DNA from: Cylindrodendrum hubeiense | Lineage: Eukaryota > Ascomycota > Sordariomycetes > Hypocreales > Nectriaceae | Direction: 5' to 3' | DNA length: 46,828 nucleotides | NCBI GenBank assembly: GCA_014621425.1 | Contig: JAANBB010000327.1 | Location: forward strand, 1 to 46,828 | Shown: one piece after another, positions 21,824-33,927 of the stretch | How positions within the stretch are numbered: position 1 is the stretch's first letter | Layout of the letters: every line of letters starts with the position of its first letter | Program-made: the position numbers and the translations under genes | The notes under the pieces: generated by a model | Seen by the model: the letters and a program-made list of their open reading frames with translations, nothing else | Told to the model about the DNA's origin: nothing | Database searches by the model: none

Positions 21824-24185
21824 TCAGCTGTACTTCCACTTCTCAATCAACTCGGCCACCTTGGTCAAACCCCGCTGCAGTGCGATTCCCGCTGGTGTGC
21901 CTTGTCGATACACTCCTCCCCCGTCCCGCTCCTCCCACGCATCGTACACAGCACTCGCATGGAATTGCCGCGCGCCCTTCTCCAGAAGATATCGTACGCT
22001 CCCAACGTGCCCACGCAGTGCCGCATAGTGTAGAGCCGTCGCCCCCTGGTCATTGCGGTGGTTGATGTTGACTCCTTGCTGGACTAGATACTTTAGAGTC
22101 GCTTGATTGGATGATGCCTCAAAAAGAACTGTGTCGCCGTGCGTCGTCAAGGCGTGTGCGCTGGCCCCCAGTCGCAGAAGCAGCTGAACTGTCGTGAGAT
22201 GTCCGTGAGACGCTGCCACAGTGAGTGGTGTGCGACCAGGGAAGATGGTGCTCTCCAGCGACGCGCCACAGGATACGAGGCGAAGCAGTATTTCGTCCCG
22301 CCCATGTTGCGCGGCCACATGGATCGGCGTGGTTTGGGGCTCAGGCACCTGGTACTCTTCGTCGCTCATACTGTCTCGGCTCACAGTCGACGACGGCATG
22401 CGAGTGCCGATATTGAGCAGCGCGTTGACCAGCTTCAAGTCGCCTGCCTTGACGGCGTGGGAAAGCACACTCATACCATCTGGCCCAATGCGCTCCGTGT
22501 CGGCCCCGAGCTTGATCAACCGCCGGGCACTGTCGCCGTTCGCCAGTTTGGCGGCCACCAACAGCGGAGTCTCACAGGCTCTGTCCAGCGGGTCGACTGG
22601 AGCACCCGAAGAGGCGAGGAGCTGTAAAATGTGAGGCTTGTCCTTGTGCGCGGCCATGTGCATCGCCGAGTACCCGGACTGACTCGGGCACGCCGATGGA
22701 TCCGCCCCGTGGGCCAAAAGATACCGAATCGTTTCGTCGTGGCCTGTCGACGCCGCAGCGATGAGTGGCGTGTTGCCGTTGCGACTCGGCAGGTTGGGGT
22801 CGGCTCCGCTATCGATGAGGACCGCTGTGATGGCGGTGCATCGGGAGCTGATGGCCATAGTTAATGGTGTGTGCTCGCGCAGCACTCTGTCCACCTTGGC
22901 TCCTCGAGATATTAATATTTGGGCAAACTCGTGATTTCGCATCGAGATAGCCAGATGGAGCGCGGTCCTCCCATCTGGTTGTCGCACTTCCAAGTCTGCG
23001 CCGGCCTGAATAAGTTTTGTTGCTAAATTCCACCGGCTCTGTAGGATTGCGATGTGTAGTGGTGTTTGGCCCTTGTCATCATCGACAAGGTTGAGATCGG
23101 CCTTGGCGTTGATCAGAACGATCATGGTCTCGTCGTCGAGAACCTCAGACGCGGCGGAGTGATGGAGCGCACAGCGGCCGTCGTTGTCGATTGCATTGAT
23201 CTTCGCACCGAGATGTATCGCCAGGGTTGCAAATTGCTCCGAGAATCCGCACTTGATGCCTCGCATCAGAGCAGTCTCCCCATCCGTGGTTGGCTCATCG
23301 ACGTCCGCCCCAGCGACGGCGAGAAATGCGGCGATAAGCAAGTGCTTCTGATCAAAGGCCCGGTGTAAGGGCGATAGCATCGATCCGGGTAATAGAATAT
23401 TTGGGTCGGCTCTGTCAAGCAAAATCTTGAAAACGGCCTCTTCGTCGGTCTTCTCGATGGCCTGATGTAGTTGTTGCGCCACCTCCGCCGTCCTCTTGTA
23501 GACGACACCCGACGGCGGAACGAGCGTGTCGAGGAGCACCTGGATTTCAGCAGAATCACTCACTCTGGGAAGAACACGGCTTCGTTGGTTCGGCGTGGTG
23601 AAGCGCCTACCCAGCTCCCTCAGGGCTTCGTCCACGCCAGCGTCAGGCTCGATAACGCGACGCCTGTTGCTGACATCGTCTCCGAAATTGTATCCAGATC
23701 TGTGTCGCAAGTTAGCTCTCTGGATGGGGAAAACGCGCCGAGCCTACTTACCTTGTAGCAGTGTTGAGAAGTGTGTGTAAAGATGCTTGGTGAGTGCGCA
23801 TTCGTCCCAAGGAAGTCTTCAAGGCTGCCTCGTTCCAAACAATAATGAGGTGGGGCTCGGCGAGGTCGATGCCACTATCTCGGTCTTGCGCCTTGATGCG
23901 CTTGACGGCTACTCTCAGCTCGTGTACGTCTTTTGACACGGAGTAAATGTATTCGTTATTGGAGGCCCGGACGCTTTCGACATCGCCGTCGGTTGCTTTG
24001 CTGAGGTCGTTGACCCTGCTGAGCGCATCTGTTATAGCCCGGCATTCCCTGGAGAGACCAGCTAAGGTGACTGGCCCAGTGTTGAGTGAATTGGCGATGC
24101 TGGTGCAGTCCTCGGCGACTTGGCCGCATGTCGCGATCAAATCCTCCAGGGTTTCCTCCGCGATGCGGCCCTGAAGGGGATCCAT
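21824..24185 (-). CDS. Ankyrin-repeat protein with PigL_N/STAND-like N-terminal helical domain
   Basis: Exons 24185-23752 and 23699-21824 give 769 aa. The 52-nt intron (GTAAGT donor, CGACACAG acceptor) joins NTATR to SGYNFGDD. Residues 1-110 are all-helical with the pattern MDPLQ...EETLEDLIATCGQVA...LSRECRAITDALSRVND, like the N-terminal helical domain found in fungal NLR/STAND proteins and azaphilone-cluster protein L (PigL_N). Residues about 222-765 hold roughly 15 ankyrin repeats, many with clear TPLHIAI, GRTALHLAI, GNTPLIAAAS or GATALHYAA signatures. No P-loop NTPase, lipase or HeLo effector lies between. The helical domain is therefore fused directly to the sensor-type repeats. Likely a protein-binding scaffold or recognition protein in the cytosol; partner and role unknown. 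Confidence 0.88.
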
Positions 24186-25652
24186 TCCGGAGACGAAAAA
24201 TTGAGAGCAGGCTGAAGTGACAACGTTGGTCGCGACAGCGATTCGTTTGCGCGGTGGTGGTAGTGTATGTGTGTATGCGCGGATCGGCAGAACTCCTACA
24301 TCCTACGCGTCCAGCCCAACTGCGTCGAAGGATGAGAGATGTAGCAGACGGGGTCCGCGCTCTATCTCCTGTAACACTCGTCACACTCGAGGAAAATCCG
24401 AAAGGTCTGGAGAATCTTGGGGATTTTAGCATCCCGGGCTGGCCAAGGAATACATCATGAGGATTAGCGTGACTGAGACGATGCTGGGCCGCCAAGTTAG
24501 CGCCGCTAGCGCAGGGCAGCCACATCAACCGTCGCCCAACCATTTACGTCGTCACAGATCAGCAGCTAGAACGGCCTGGAATCGGCAGCTGTGCGGCGTT
24601 CCATGGTGCGCAAGTACGTACTAACTACCGCGACGGAGTCCCCTACCGTGGCCGCGAGCCACGACGCCTTCCCAGGTTGACCGGTGATGGTGGTGGCCGT
24701 TTTGCCCCTGGTGGCGTTTGCGCGTCTGTAAATGAGTCGCTGGCCAGTTTGCCGTCTCGTGTTTCTCATCTCTGCGCCTGGAGAGGTCTCGTGTTTGTTG
24801 TTTCTTTTCGTATTGTTGGCCGGATTTGGCACCAGGCTTAGGTAGGACAGACACCACCTGGAGCCCTTTAACCTCGTCCATTCGGCCACTTGGTCGATAG
24901 AGTGTGAGGCGGCATGCCGCTGCATGAGCCGACCACGGACCCCCTGAATACACCGTGGTGAGGTGGGCTGTGGCTGTCGCTGAGCCGGCAAGCACCCTGT
25001 TGGAGGCGTCCAGAGGCGTCATGAGCATGACGGGAGTAGGCCCAACTGCTCAGGTGGCTTCTGGGTTTCGCAACCTCTGTTGGTGAAACCGGAATAGGGA
25101 TGCTGTCACCAAAAAAAGGCCAGAGGACTGTCGATCCCGCCCATTTCGAAAACCTTTTTCTACAATGTTCCGCAGATTGTGCGACCCGTGTTTGGATATG
25201 CAGTGACACTTGACGGCTTGGCTAACTTGGATAGCGCGACCTTGTTGCAGTATGGTTGCTATGAGGAGGCACACCGTAGTGCTGGGCCGGATGACCAGGG
25301 TCAGTGCCGCGGGGCCATCCACCATCCCTGGAGCGATGACAAGGGTTTGGTTTGGATTCGGAAGCCGGAACCACATTTTACCCGGATCCAGGTGAGCGGT
25401 ACCCTCGGTCTAGTCCCTGGCTTGGCTTTGCTGTTGCGTCACCGAAGCTTGTCGGCGCATCTGGAAAGCTATCAAACGATTCATTCCATCTGCTGCTTCG
25501 CTCGCCCAGACGCCTTCTCGTTCCACTTTGATGCACTAACTAGCGCCCAATCCTACTCGTTAACTCAAGAACCGTCCATCCTGGCTGGAATACTCTGGAA
25601 GGGCTCGGCAGAGCACGCCCCAGGTCCGACGTCCCAGTTGCCGAAGGATACC
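24186..25652. other. Divergent promoter region, ankyrin gene and MIX23
   Basis: About 1.47 kb between divergent start codons. An open frame begins near 25179 and runs into the first exon of MIX23 in frame. Its upstream part has no homology-like features, so I place the start at the ATG (25653) that begins the family-like N-terminus. Nothing else is supported. Confidence 0.5.
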
Positions 25653-26295
25653 ATGGCGCATCCATCCACCCAGCCCAACCTGTCCCCGCACTTTTGTTTC
25701 TCCTCTGGCACTCTTCGAGGCAAGTACCGAGAGCGCACTGTACATATGCACGGTCCCCATTGACTCGATTACAGACTTCTTACGACTCTCAAGGTCGTCA
25801 ATCGACGACTCCATTGCCCAGAACCTCAATGCGCTGGTGACCCCGTCTCGATCCGGCTTCGATCCCTCCTCCACTTCCCAGCGCGCTGCGAGACCCATTT
25901 CGCGACAAATAGATGGCCAGGCATGCTCATATTTCAAGGACAAAGTCCTCTTCCCGTCTTGGCAAGCGAGGACCGAAGTGTTGAACTACTGCGCCCTCGT
26001 AGCTGCGAGCCCCGATCCGGAAGACCCGAACCGGACGTTGAGGGAGCTGGAGGGTCAAAAGGACCGTGAAAGAGTAGTCGACGAGCGTTTGGATCCGTAC
26101 TCCGCCCGATTCTTCCCACGAGAGGCACGAACTGAAACGCTGGCATCGCTTGTCAGACAAGAGAGAGGCGTGGAGAGTATCGTACGACATCGAACCTGGA
26201 CAGTGATCAAGGAGCGATGCGGGGACTCTGCCGATACCTGGGAGGATGCCGCGAAGACGTGGAAAAAAGATAAAGATTCAGAGAAGCCTATCTAG
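25653..26295 (+). CDS. MIX23: MIX23/Cid2-family mitochondrial intermembrane-space protein
   Basis: Exons 25653-25719 and 25775-26295 give 195 aa, the size of yeast Mix23 (about 23 kDa). Mix23 is an intermembrane-space protein that assists mitochondrial protein import under stress. The family pattern is clear: FCFSSGTLRDFLRLSRSSID near the start, a central SQNLN-like AQNLNALVTP, and the C-terminal ESIVRHRTWTVIKERC motif. Cysteines are at 15, 73, 95 and 171; the family uses cysteines for Mia40-dependent oxidation, and C73 and C95 are inferred partners. The 55-nt intron uses a GC donor (GCAAGT) and TTACAG acceptor; only this join keeps the family sequence in frame (TLR-DFLRLS). A start upstream at 25179 is open but not family-like. 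Confidence 0.85.
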
Positions 26296-27184
26296 ACACC
26301 GTCTTTGGTGATATATTGGCAACCGGATTGAGGGGAGACTCTAGGGCACATCAAGACACACGGCGGGGCCCCTGCAAAGACGATATTTGTACAACATGGA
26401 TCACGATGGCATATGAACTGTAGTATACTGTACTCAACTCCACAAGAAGAGCTGGAACCATAGAAATTATTATATATCTTAAATAAGAATTATACAGCGA
26501 AGTGTTGGTTGGACTCAATTTGGTTCTGCAAGAGACTCGGGATTGACAGGATGTGGGCAACGGTTCAATCAATGGATCTGTTCATATGATTGGTCAAAAA
26601 GTTGCCTGCTGAAACCTGCAAATTCATGCAAAGCTGTCATGAAAGTCGCCAGTTGATGCGTTGCACGATTCCATTGTCGTCGAGTTGCTTCACTGCCAGC
26701 ACCGACGACAAGGTGATGCCTGTCGGGGCTCCAACGGCGTAACTACCCCGCCAATTCCGAAAGTAGCCCACAACCTCCCACCACAACTCGCCCACCACTG
26801 GAGCCCCGAGAATCTGCCGATGCTGCAGGAATTGCTGTCCACTTTCACAAGCAGTACCTCACCACATCAGTTGTTTTCGGGCTGTAAACACCATAAGTCC
26901 GCAGTCCCTTGGTCGAGGAAGCCAACCCTTTGTCCTTCATTCTCCTTCGCCTTCCCCCGACGGCGAGGTCTAGTCGATTAACCGAGCCGAAGCTCCTCTT
27001 GACCTGACCCGCACACCTCCACCACCCCTCCCTCCCACTCTGCTTCCGCCGGCGTGTGGCCGCTCAACAGCTCGTCATCGCTACACCTACACGCCGAACC
27101 TGCCCACTCTGGTGTTTTCCGGTTACAACCCGATCCCTCCGAAAACCGCATCTCTCGTCTCCGTCTTAGCCACCACCATCCACG
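26296..27184. other. Gap between MIX23 and NAA15
   Basis: 3' flank of MIX23 and promoter plus leader of NAA15, both on the plus strand. The first 250 bases are AT-rich; the last 200 are pyrimidine-rich. No coding sequence supported. Confidence 0.5.
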
Positions 27185-29473
27185 ATGCCTCAGCCACTCG
27201 CCTCGAAAGAGGCGTCCCTCTTCCGCTCAGTGATCCGCAGCTACGAGGACAAGCAATACAAGAGGGGACTCAAGTCCGCAGAGCTGATCCTCAAGAAGAA
27301 CCCCAAGCATGGTGACACCACTGCCATGAAGGCCCTGATCTTGAATGCTCAAGGCAAGACCGAGGAGGCCTTTGCTCTTGGCAAGGAGGCTCTGACCATG
27401 GATATGAAGTCGCACATCTGCTGGCACGTGTATGGTTTGCTGTACCGGGCGAACAAGAATTTTGAGGAGGCAATCAAGGCATACAAATTCGCTCTGCGAC
27501 TCGAGCCCGAGTCCGCACAGATTCAGCGTGATCTTGCCATCCTGCAGGTTCAAATGCGTGACTATCAAGGTTACATCCAGAGCCGGACTGCCATGCTCCA
27601 GGCCCGACCACAGATGCGTCAAAGTTGGACCGCCCTCGCCATTGCTCACCACATTTCTGGCAACCCGCATGAGGCCGAGAACGTCTTGACAACTTACGAG
27701 GGCACGCTCAAGGGCACACCCGCTCGCACCGATTTCGAGAACTCGGAAGCCATCATGTACAAGAACTCGCTCATTGGTGAGCAAGGAGAGTACGAGCGGG
27801 CGCTGGAACACCTAAACTCTGCGGCCAAGTATAACCTGGACCGATTGGCCGTCATGGAAGCCAGGGCCGAGTATCTCACCAAGTTGAAGAGGAACGAGGA
27901 GGCGGCAAAGGCATACCGGGCACTGCTCGACCGGAACTCGGAACGCGCCTCGTACTACGACAAGCTTCTCGAGGTTCTTGACGTCCCCGAGGGAGATCTC
28001 AAGGCCCGAAAGGCTATCTATGACGAGTATGCAGAGAAATACCCCCGGTGTGACGCTGCCAAGCGGTTGCCCCTGGACTTCCTGACAGGTGAGCCAGTGC
28101 GCCATTTCATTGTTGACCAGGTATACTAACCCTATACTAGGTGATGAGTTCGAGGAGGCTGCCGAGTCATACCTGACACTGATGCTCAACAAGGGTGTTC
28201 CCTCAACATTCGCTAACCTGAAGCATCTCTATTCCGACTCGTTCAAGAAGGAAACCCTCGCTGAGCTGGCTGAGGAGTATCTGGAGTCTCAAAATGCCGA
28301 CACCTCTAGCAAGGATAAGGGAGAGGCGGCAGCGCTCTACTACCTAGCCCAGCATTACAACTACTCCTTGAGCCGAGATTTGACCAAGGCGATGGAGTAC
28401 GTGGACAAGGCTATCGAGAAGGACCCCAAGAGCGTCGATTTCCACATGACCAAGGCTCGAATTCTGAAGCACAGCGGAAATGTGAAAGAAGCTTCTGAGA
28501 CGATGGACCGTGCTAGGAAACTGGATCTCAAGGACCGATACATCAACACCAAGGCTGCCAAGTATCAACTCCGCAACGACGAGAATGAGAAGGCCCTGAA
28601 GACTGTTGGCCTCTTCACCCGCGCGGACACAGTCGGAGGACCATTTGCAGACCTTTTGGATATGCAGTGCATTTGGTATCTGACCGAGGATGGTGAATCG
28701 TATGCGCGACAGGGAAACATTGGTCTTGCGCTTAAGCGATTCCTTGCCGTGACTAACATCTTTGATGTCTGGCACGAGGATCAGTTTGACTTCCACAGCT
28801 TCTCTCTGAGAAAGGGCCAGATTCGAGCCTACGTTGACATGATCCGATGGGAGGACCATGTGCGTGACCACCCCTTCTTCTCGCGAGCTGCCCTGGATGC
28901 TATCGAAATCTACCTGAAGCTGGCGGACAAGCCGTCGGCGAATGGAGCCAACGGAACGGAGGGTGAGAATGCGGAGGATTCCTTGGCCAAGAAGAAGGCC
29001 GCCAAGAAGGCCAAGAAGGAGCTGCAACGTCTGGAGCGAGAGGCTCTCGAGAAGCAGGCCAAGCAGGACCCTAACAAGGCCAGCAAGGATGGAGACGCGA
29101 AGAAGAAGGATGAAGACCCCCTTGGCTTGAAGCTGGCTGAGACGAGCGATCCCCTTGGAGAGGCGATGAAGCTCCTCAGTCCCCTGCTTCAGTTTAGCCC
29201 CAAGAACATTCAGGCCCAGCTCACCGGCTTTGAGATCTATATGCGCCGCAGTAAGTGGAGCTATGCTGTTTTATGGAATTAGTCACTAACCGTGTTTTAC
29301 CTACAGAGAAGTACGTTCTTGCGCTCCGCTGCCTCAACGCTGCGCTGGCTCTTGATGCCAAGTCACCCAAGGTGCAGGAGCAGTCTGCTGAGTTCAACAA
29401 GCTGTTGAGCACGGCATCCGGCATCTCACCGAAGGTTCTGGAGGTGCTAAAGGCTGAGTTCAAGTCTAACTAG
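27185..29473 (+). CDS. NAA15: N-terminal acetyltransferase A auxiliary subunit (Naa15/Nat1)
   Basis: Exons 27185-28088, 28141-29250 and 29307-29473 give 726 aa. Naa15 is the TPR-rich scaffold that anchors the catalytic subunit Naa10 to ribosomes, so the NatA complex can acetylate nascent N-termini. Seen: tandem TPR helices from residue 1 (SYEDKQYKRGLKSAELILKK, HGDTTAMKALILNAQGKTEEAF, CWHVYGLLYRANKNFEEAI), a further TPR block around 370-470, the family segment DTVGGPFADLLDMQCIWY, and DVWHEDQFDFHSFSLRKG followed by a Lys/Glu-rich coiled stretch (AKKKAAKKAKKELQRLERE). The C-terminal helices close the superhelix. Introns are 52 and 56 nt. Length is slightly below typical (about 740-850 aa). Confidence 0.95.
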
Positions 29474-30671
29474 ACGCCAAATGATTGAGGTGTTGGGAAG
29501 CCTGAAGCGCTGGAGGTCTTCGTAGGTGGAGACGTTCAGAAACGCTGCCCGGGGCAGTGGCTTGTGTGAGAGAGAGACCGCCACAATAGAGTGGGTATTA
29601 TGGTAGGAGGTGGCGGATGAATATAAAATAGTGCAGTACATCTCCATATGACGAGGAGGGGCTGGACTCGGCTGGACATGGTGAGCCAGAGTGCATGTAG
29701 AGGTGTGGGTTCTAGATAGGGTGGCAGGCTGGCGCATGAATTTCCCCGAGAGGACGTGATTTGGAGTTTTGGGGCGTGTGAAAAAGTCGAACACCCTTTA
29801 GAGCAAAAGCACATCTTTTTAACTGAAGAGAGAGTATACCTATGTGAGGGCCTCTTGTTGATGAGCGCGTGGTTGGGCAACTGGGGTGTGTTGATACACT
29901 CCAAGTCACAAACAGCCTCCTGGCAGGGTTGCCGGAAGGGACGGAGGGATATCGACTGCCCGGAAATAGAAGAGAAGACGGCAATTTACCGACCAAGCGA
30001 GGATTGTGGTAACCAATATTGACCATGTGGTGAACCGAATGGCAACTTGGCACGGGCATCGCCCCCAAATCAGGTGCTGGAACGGAGCGTAACGGCCTGC
30101 TTGTACGTGATTGACAGGTGATAGGGTGGTCCGCGGGGGCCCGAGGGAGCTACTGGCAGACATTTGGCAGCCATTGGCGGCCATTGACGGCCCCAGCCAG
30201 TTGGATGCCAGTCCACCCCCAGCGGGCCAGCGCCTCGGTCTTGCATATTTAGGGGATCCAATCTCGGAACCGCGCCCCGCGGACACGCCTACCTGCGCTT
30301 GCCATGCAGGAACCCCGGTCACTGACCGTCATCAACGATAAACGACACCAAACCTCACTTCACTTCTCTCGCTTCTTTCTCTCTTGTGAACCCGCCCTTT
30401 TCGCTTTTCCCCTTGCGCGCAACGTGCTTCTTCGCTTCTAACCGCCAGGCCCACTCGTTCCTCTGGCGTCTCTTCGCATCCACTTATCTTGTCTCACGCG
30501 CGCTCCCCGTTTCTCGCCGGAGACTCGCCCTTGGACCATTGGTGCTGAGCTTACGTCAGATCAAGACCCCAGCTGCTCCAAGCTCCCTCGAATATCTACG
30601 CCAGCTACCCACTTCTCCCGGGTCGTCATCACCGTCAGGACTTTGCTTGAACCATCTCGCCTGTATCTGCA
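29474..30671. other. Gap between NAA15 and sphingoid base kinase
   Basis: About 1.2 kb between two plus-strand genes. It has no supported coding sequence; open frames on both strands are short and overlapping. The last 300 bases are pyrimidine-rich leader of the kinase gene. Confidence 0.5.
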
Positions 30672-32379
30672 ATGGCAAGCGACCTGACCATGGATGACGG
30701 AGTCGGCATGCGACTTGAGCTTGAGGGCAAGAAGACGCTGACCATCGGCACTGACAATCTGGAACTCTATGGTACGGAAGCCTCGGAGAGTACACTGCAA
30801 GGGGGACAATGGCTTCTAACGATCATCAACAGACCCTATTACGCAGAAATCTGGCCGAAACTCCTGCGCACCTCTGTCGTCTGGTGAGCTTCTCTTCAAC
30901 AAACCTCGGGTTTTGAATTCTCGAGGCCCTGTACGAAGGGTTCATAGCTCACCCATCTCTAGGATCCGCCAAGCAGCTAATCCCCCTCTACAACGTCCTT
31001 TGGGCCGAAGTTTCCAACAACCGCATCACTGTTGATTTTGCCTTGCATGCCTCCAAGACCATCATCAAGCCTGACAAGTGGTCCATTCCCCTTGCTCCCC
31101 TAGACAACGACTTGCCCAACGGCACCCCCGCCGAGACTTTCATCTCCGTTCTTCTGGCCAGGGCGTATGGGGAGGCGATACCTCGTAAGCGTGCCTATGT
31201 CTTGATTAACCCCAACTCTGGCCCAGGAGGGGCTGTGCGACTATGGGAAAACGAGGTGAAACCGCTGTTTGATGCGGCGAGGATGGATCTCGACGTGGTG
31301 ACGCTTACTCGCGGTGGTGAGGCAACCGACCTGGCAGAGAAGGTCGAGTTGACCAAGTACGACACCATCATGGCATGCTCAGGGGACGGAACCCCGTATG
31401 AAATCTTCAACGGGCTGGGCAAACGCCCTGATGCTGGCCATGCTCTTGCCTCCATGGCTGTTAGTCACATCCCTTGCGGCTCCGGAAACGCCTTCTCGTG
31501 CAACTTGTATGGTTCCCATCGCGCTTCTTTTGCCGCGCTAGCCATCATCAAGGGTATTATAACCCCCATGGACCTCGTGTCGGTCACTCAGGGAAACAAC
31601 CGCATTCTCTCATTCCTCTCCCAGACCCTCGGAATCATTGCTGAGAGCGATCTTGGCACGGAACACCTTCGATGGATGGGCGCCACCCGGTTCGAATACG
31701 GAATTATGACACGCATGTTCAAGCGGACATGCTATCCATGCGACTTGGCTATCAAGGTCGAGATCGAGGAGAAGGCTGATGTCAAGGCCCACTACAAGCA
31801 TCATGCCAGCAACGCGAGCCTCGTGAAACTGGCCAAAAACGATGAGGCTAAGGACGCTGGCCTGCCAAAATTGAAGTATGGAACTGCCCAAGATCCGCTC
31901 CCTGAGGGGTGGGAGCTCATTTCTTATGATAAGATTGGGACCTTTTATGCTGGCAACGTAAGTTTACCTACACGTTCTACACTTTCACAATGACTTACCC
32001 TCCTTGGCAGATGGGATACATGTCCCCCGATGCCAACTTTTTCCCCGCCTCGCTCATCTCGGATGGCCTCATGGATCTCGTCACTATTGATGGCGACCTG
32101 CCGGTTCTTACTGCCCTCAAAGTTTTCTTGAGTGTTGAGTCGGGCAAATTCTTTGACAACCCCCATGTTACTTACAAGAAGATCACCGCGTTCCGGATCA
32201 TTCCCCGAGACCAGGACGATGGCTATATCAGCATTGATGGCGAGGCGCTTCCGTTTGGGCCATTCCAAGCCGAGATCCACCAGGGGTTAGGTCGAGTCAT
32301 TTCCAAAGCTGGGAAATATGAGGCCGAAGGGCCCACCAACTGGGACAAGGTCACTGTGGCGGACCGGATTCATGCTTGA
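30672..32379 (+). CDS. LCB4: Sphingoid long-chain base kinase (LCB4-like, DAGK-catalytic fold)
   Basis: Exons 30672-30771, 30833-30883, 30963-31957 and 32011-32379 give 504 aa. The enzyme phosphorylates sphingoid bases (phytosphingosine, dihydrosphingosine) to their 1-phosphates at membranes, which controls ceramide turnover and stress signalling. Seen: YVLINPNSGPGGA (129-141, nucleotide-binding loop), a TRGGEATDLAEK segment, SGDG (190-193) with GTPYEIFNGL, and the IPCGSGNAFSCN loop (GSGN 223-226). The C-terminal lobe has SPDANFFPASLISDGLMDLVTIDGD and YISIDGEALPFGPFQAEIHQG, as in fungal sphingosine kinases. The first two small exons (100 and 51 nt) and introns of 61, 79 and 53 nt are assigned from splice signals and frame. 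A Thr/Pro pair follows GDG where many kinases have Leu/Ile-His/Tyr, so activity is inferred. Confidence 0.9.
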
Positions 32380-32942
32380 AGCTGCAACATAGTGGCCTTG
32401 AAAGGTGCTGTGGGAGACGTAGCCTGGCATGATGTGGGGCTGACGAAAGAACAAAAAGGGGATGCCGAAGAACTTGTGGACAGACGATGATACCCGTGAG
32501 AAGAGGAGTTGTGTGTATATTCCTCTTCGATATTAATGACTGAGCCTGGAAGTGACGTTGCTCAGAGAATAGACGACTCTTGGATTTGGATATCTGTTAC
32601 CCTCAGGCTGACTTGATTGATGCCTGGAATGCTCTGTGATGTGACTTCCTTGTGATGCATCGCTTGTAATATTGACAGGTAGGCGGATGGGTTGTAATTG
32701 CTTGTAGAGATGGGTGTGGTGTGTCTTGGTTGTGGCAAGTCGATAGGCCGCAATGACAAAGGATGCATGGCGGGGCAAGGCGGAGGGTTTGCTCACTGAT
32801 GCGCGCCGATTTGTTACCCCACCATACAACCTCCGTCGACGTCCAGCGCCCATTCCTATTCCACATCGGCCACCAGCACCAGCCACAGCAATCTCCAAGG
32901 CGAATGCAATCTGGTTCCCCCGGGGCATGCTACCATCGCAAA
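32380..32942. other. Gap before the CSN8-like gene
   Basis: 563 bp between plus-strand genes, comprising the 3' flank of the sphingoid base kinase and the promoter of the next gene. No supported coding sequence. Confidence 0.5.
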
Positions 32943-33927
32943 ATGCCTAGCAAAGGTGGCAGGGCTCCGTCGGGTCCTTGGGGGAGGCTTAAGCCTGTCG
33001 AACAGGATCCGTTGCAGAGCATCGGCCTCCCTTCCAAGGGCGACACCAGGTACGCAATCGCCACCCTCATGGCTCCAGAGAAGGATTGGGGGCCTGGGAT
33101 TGTTTGAGAGACCTTGATTGACAGAGGAAATTAGGCTGCTCGACTTTAAGACACAGGAAAAGTACTATACCAAGATCATGGAGCGGTACATGACCTTCTG
33201 CACGGATGCGGGCGAGCGCGATGAGCTACTTCGGAGGTTCTCGTCGCTCGAGATCAGCACGCCTGGTGTATCCTCGGCCACGCCTTCAGCTTCGTCGCGA
33301 GGGCCGTCGACCGCAACGCTCCAAGACCCCGACAACACCAAGGCACTCTCGGACGTGATGATGGCACTGCGAAAGCTTAGGGAGGGTATCGTGGCCTCAA
33401 AGCGTGCCGATGACTTTGCCATTCAGGCGTATCTCTTCTGTATCCGCCTCTCTGTCCTGGTCAAGCACCCAGAGTCATACCACCCAGCTATCCTGCACCT
33501 TCTACGCCACATTCTGCCACTCCATCCTCTGACGTCTATCGAAGTACAGGAAGTCGTGGGCTATCTGATTCTGGACACGGCGTGTCGGCGTAGGGAGCTA
33601 GCGGATGCCTTTTCCATTAGGCACGAGTACCAGATCAAGGACGGCAAGCTGGATGCGGCACTCGACGCTCTGACGCACGACAACTACATCCTGTTTCAGC
33701 GGGTCAAGAACGACGTCGACCGGCACCGCGCCAAGCTGCTGGAGTGGGCCGAGGATGATGTCCGGCTGCATGCCCTGAAGTGCTTCGGCAGGACGTATCT
33801 GAGTGTTGACTTGGGCTTTCTGGAGATGGCGACGGATTCGAAATGGAAGGACCTGAAGGAAAAGGACGGCGTGGGCTGGGAGCTGGACGGAGAGAGAGTG
33901 GTGGTTCGAAAGGTCAAGGCGCGGTGA
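32943..33927 (+). CDS. CSN8/PSD8/eIF3K-like helical protein
   Basis: Exons 32943-33049 and 33135-33927 give 299 aa. The 85-nt intron (GTACGC donor, AAATTAG acceptor) joins SKGDT-R to LLDFKTQEKYY; nearer AG dinucleotides break the frame. Residues 1-35 are basic and Gly/Pro-rich. Residues about 36-290 form an alpha-solenoid followed by what looks like a winged helix: ERYMTFCTDAGERDELLRRF, then AYLFCIRLSVLVKHPESYHPA, LLRHILPLH and a C-terminal ALDALTHDNYILFQRVKNDVD region. That arrangement is that of the CSN8/PSMD8/eIF3k family (PCI-related), whose members are scaffolds in the COP9 signalosome, proteasome lid and eIF3. Which complex, if any, is unknown; SAC3/GANP-like is an alternative. Confidence 0.75.

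Noticed and set aside
25179..25652. Longer N-terminus for MIX23 from the upstream open frame
   Set aside because: The upstream part shows no family resemblance and would roughly double the protein. ATG 25653 starts the family-like region and gives the usual length.
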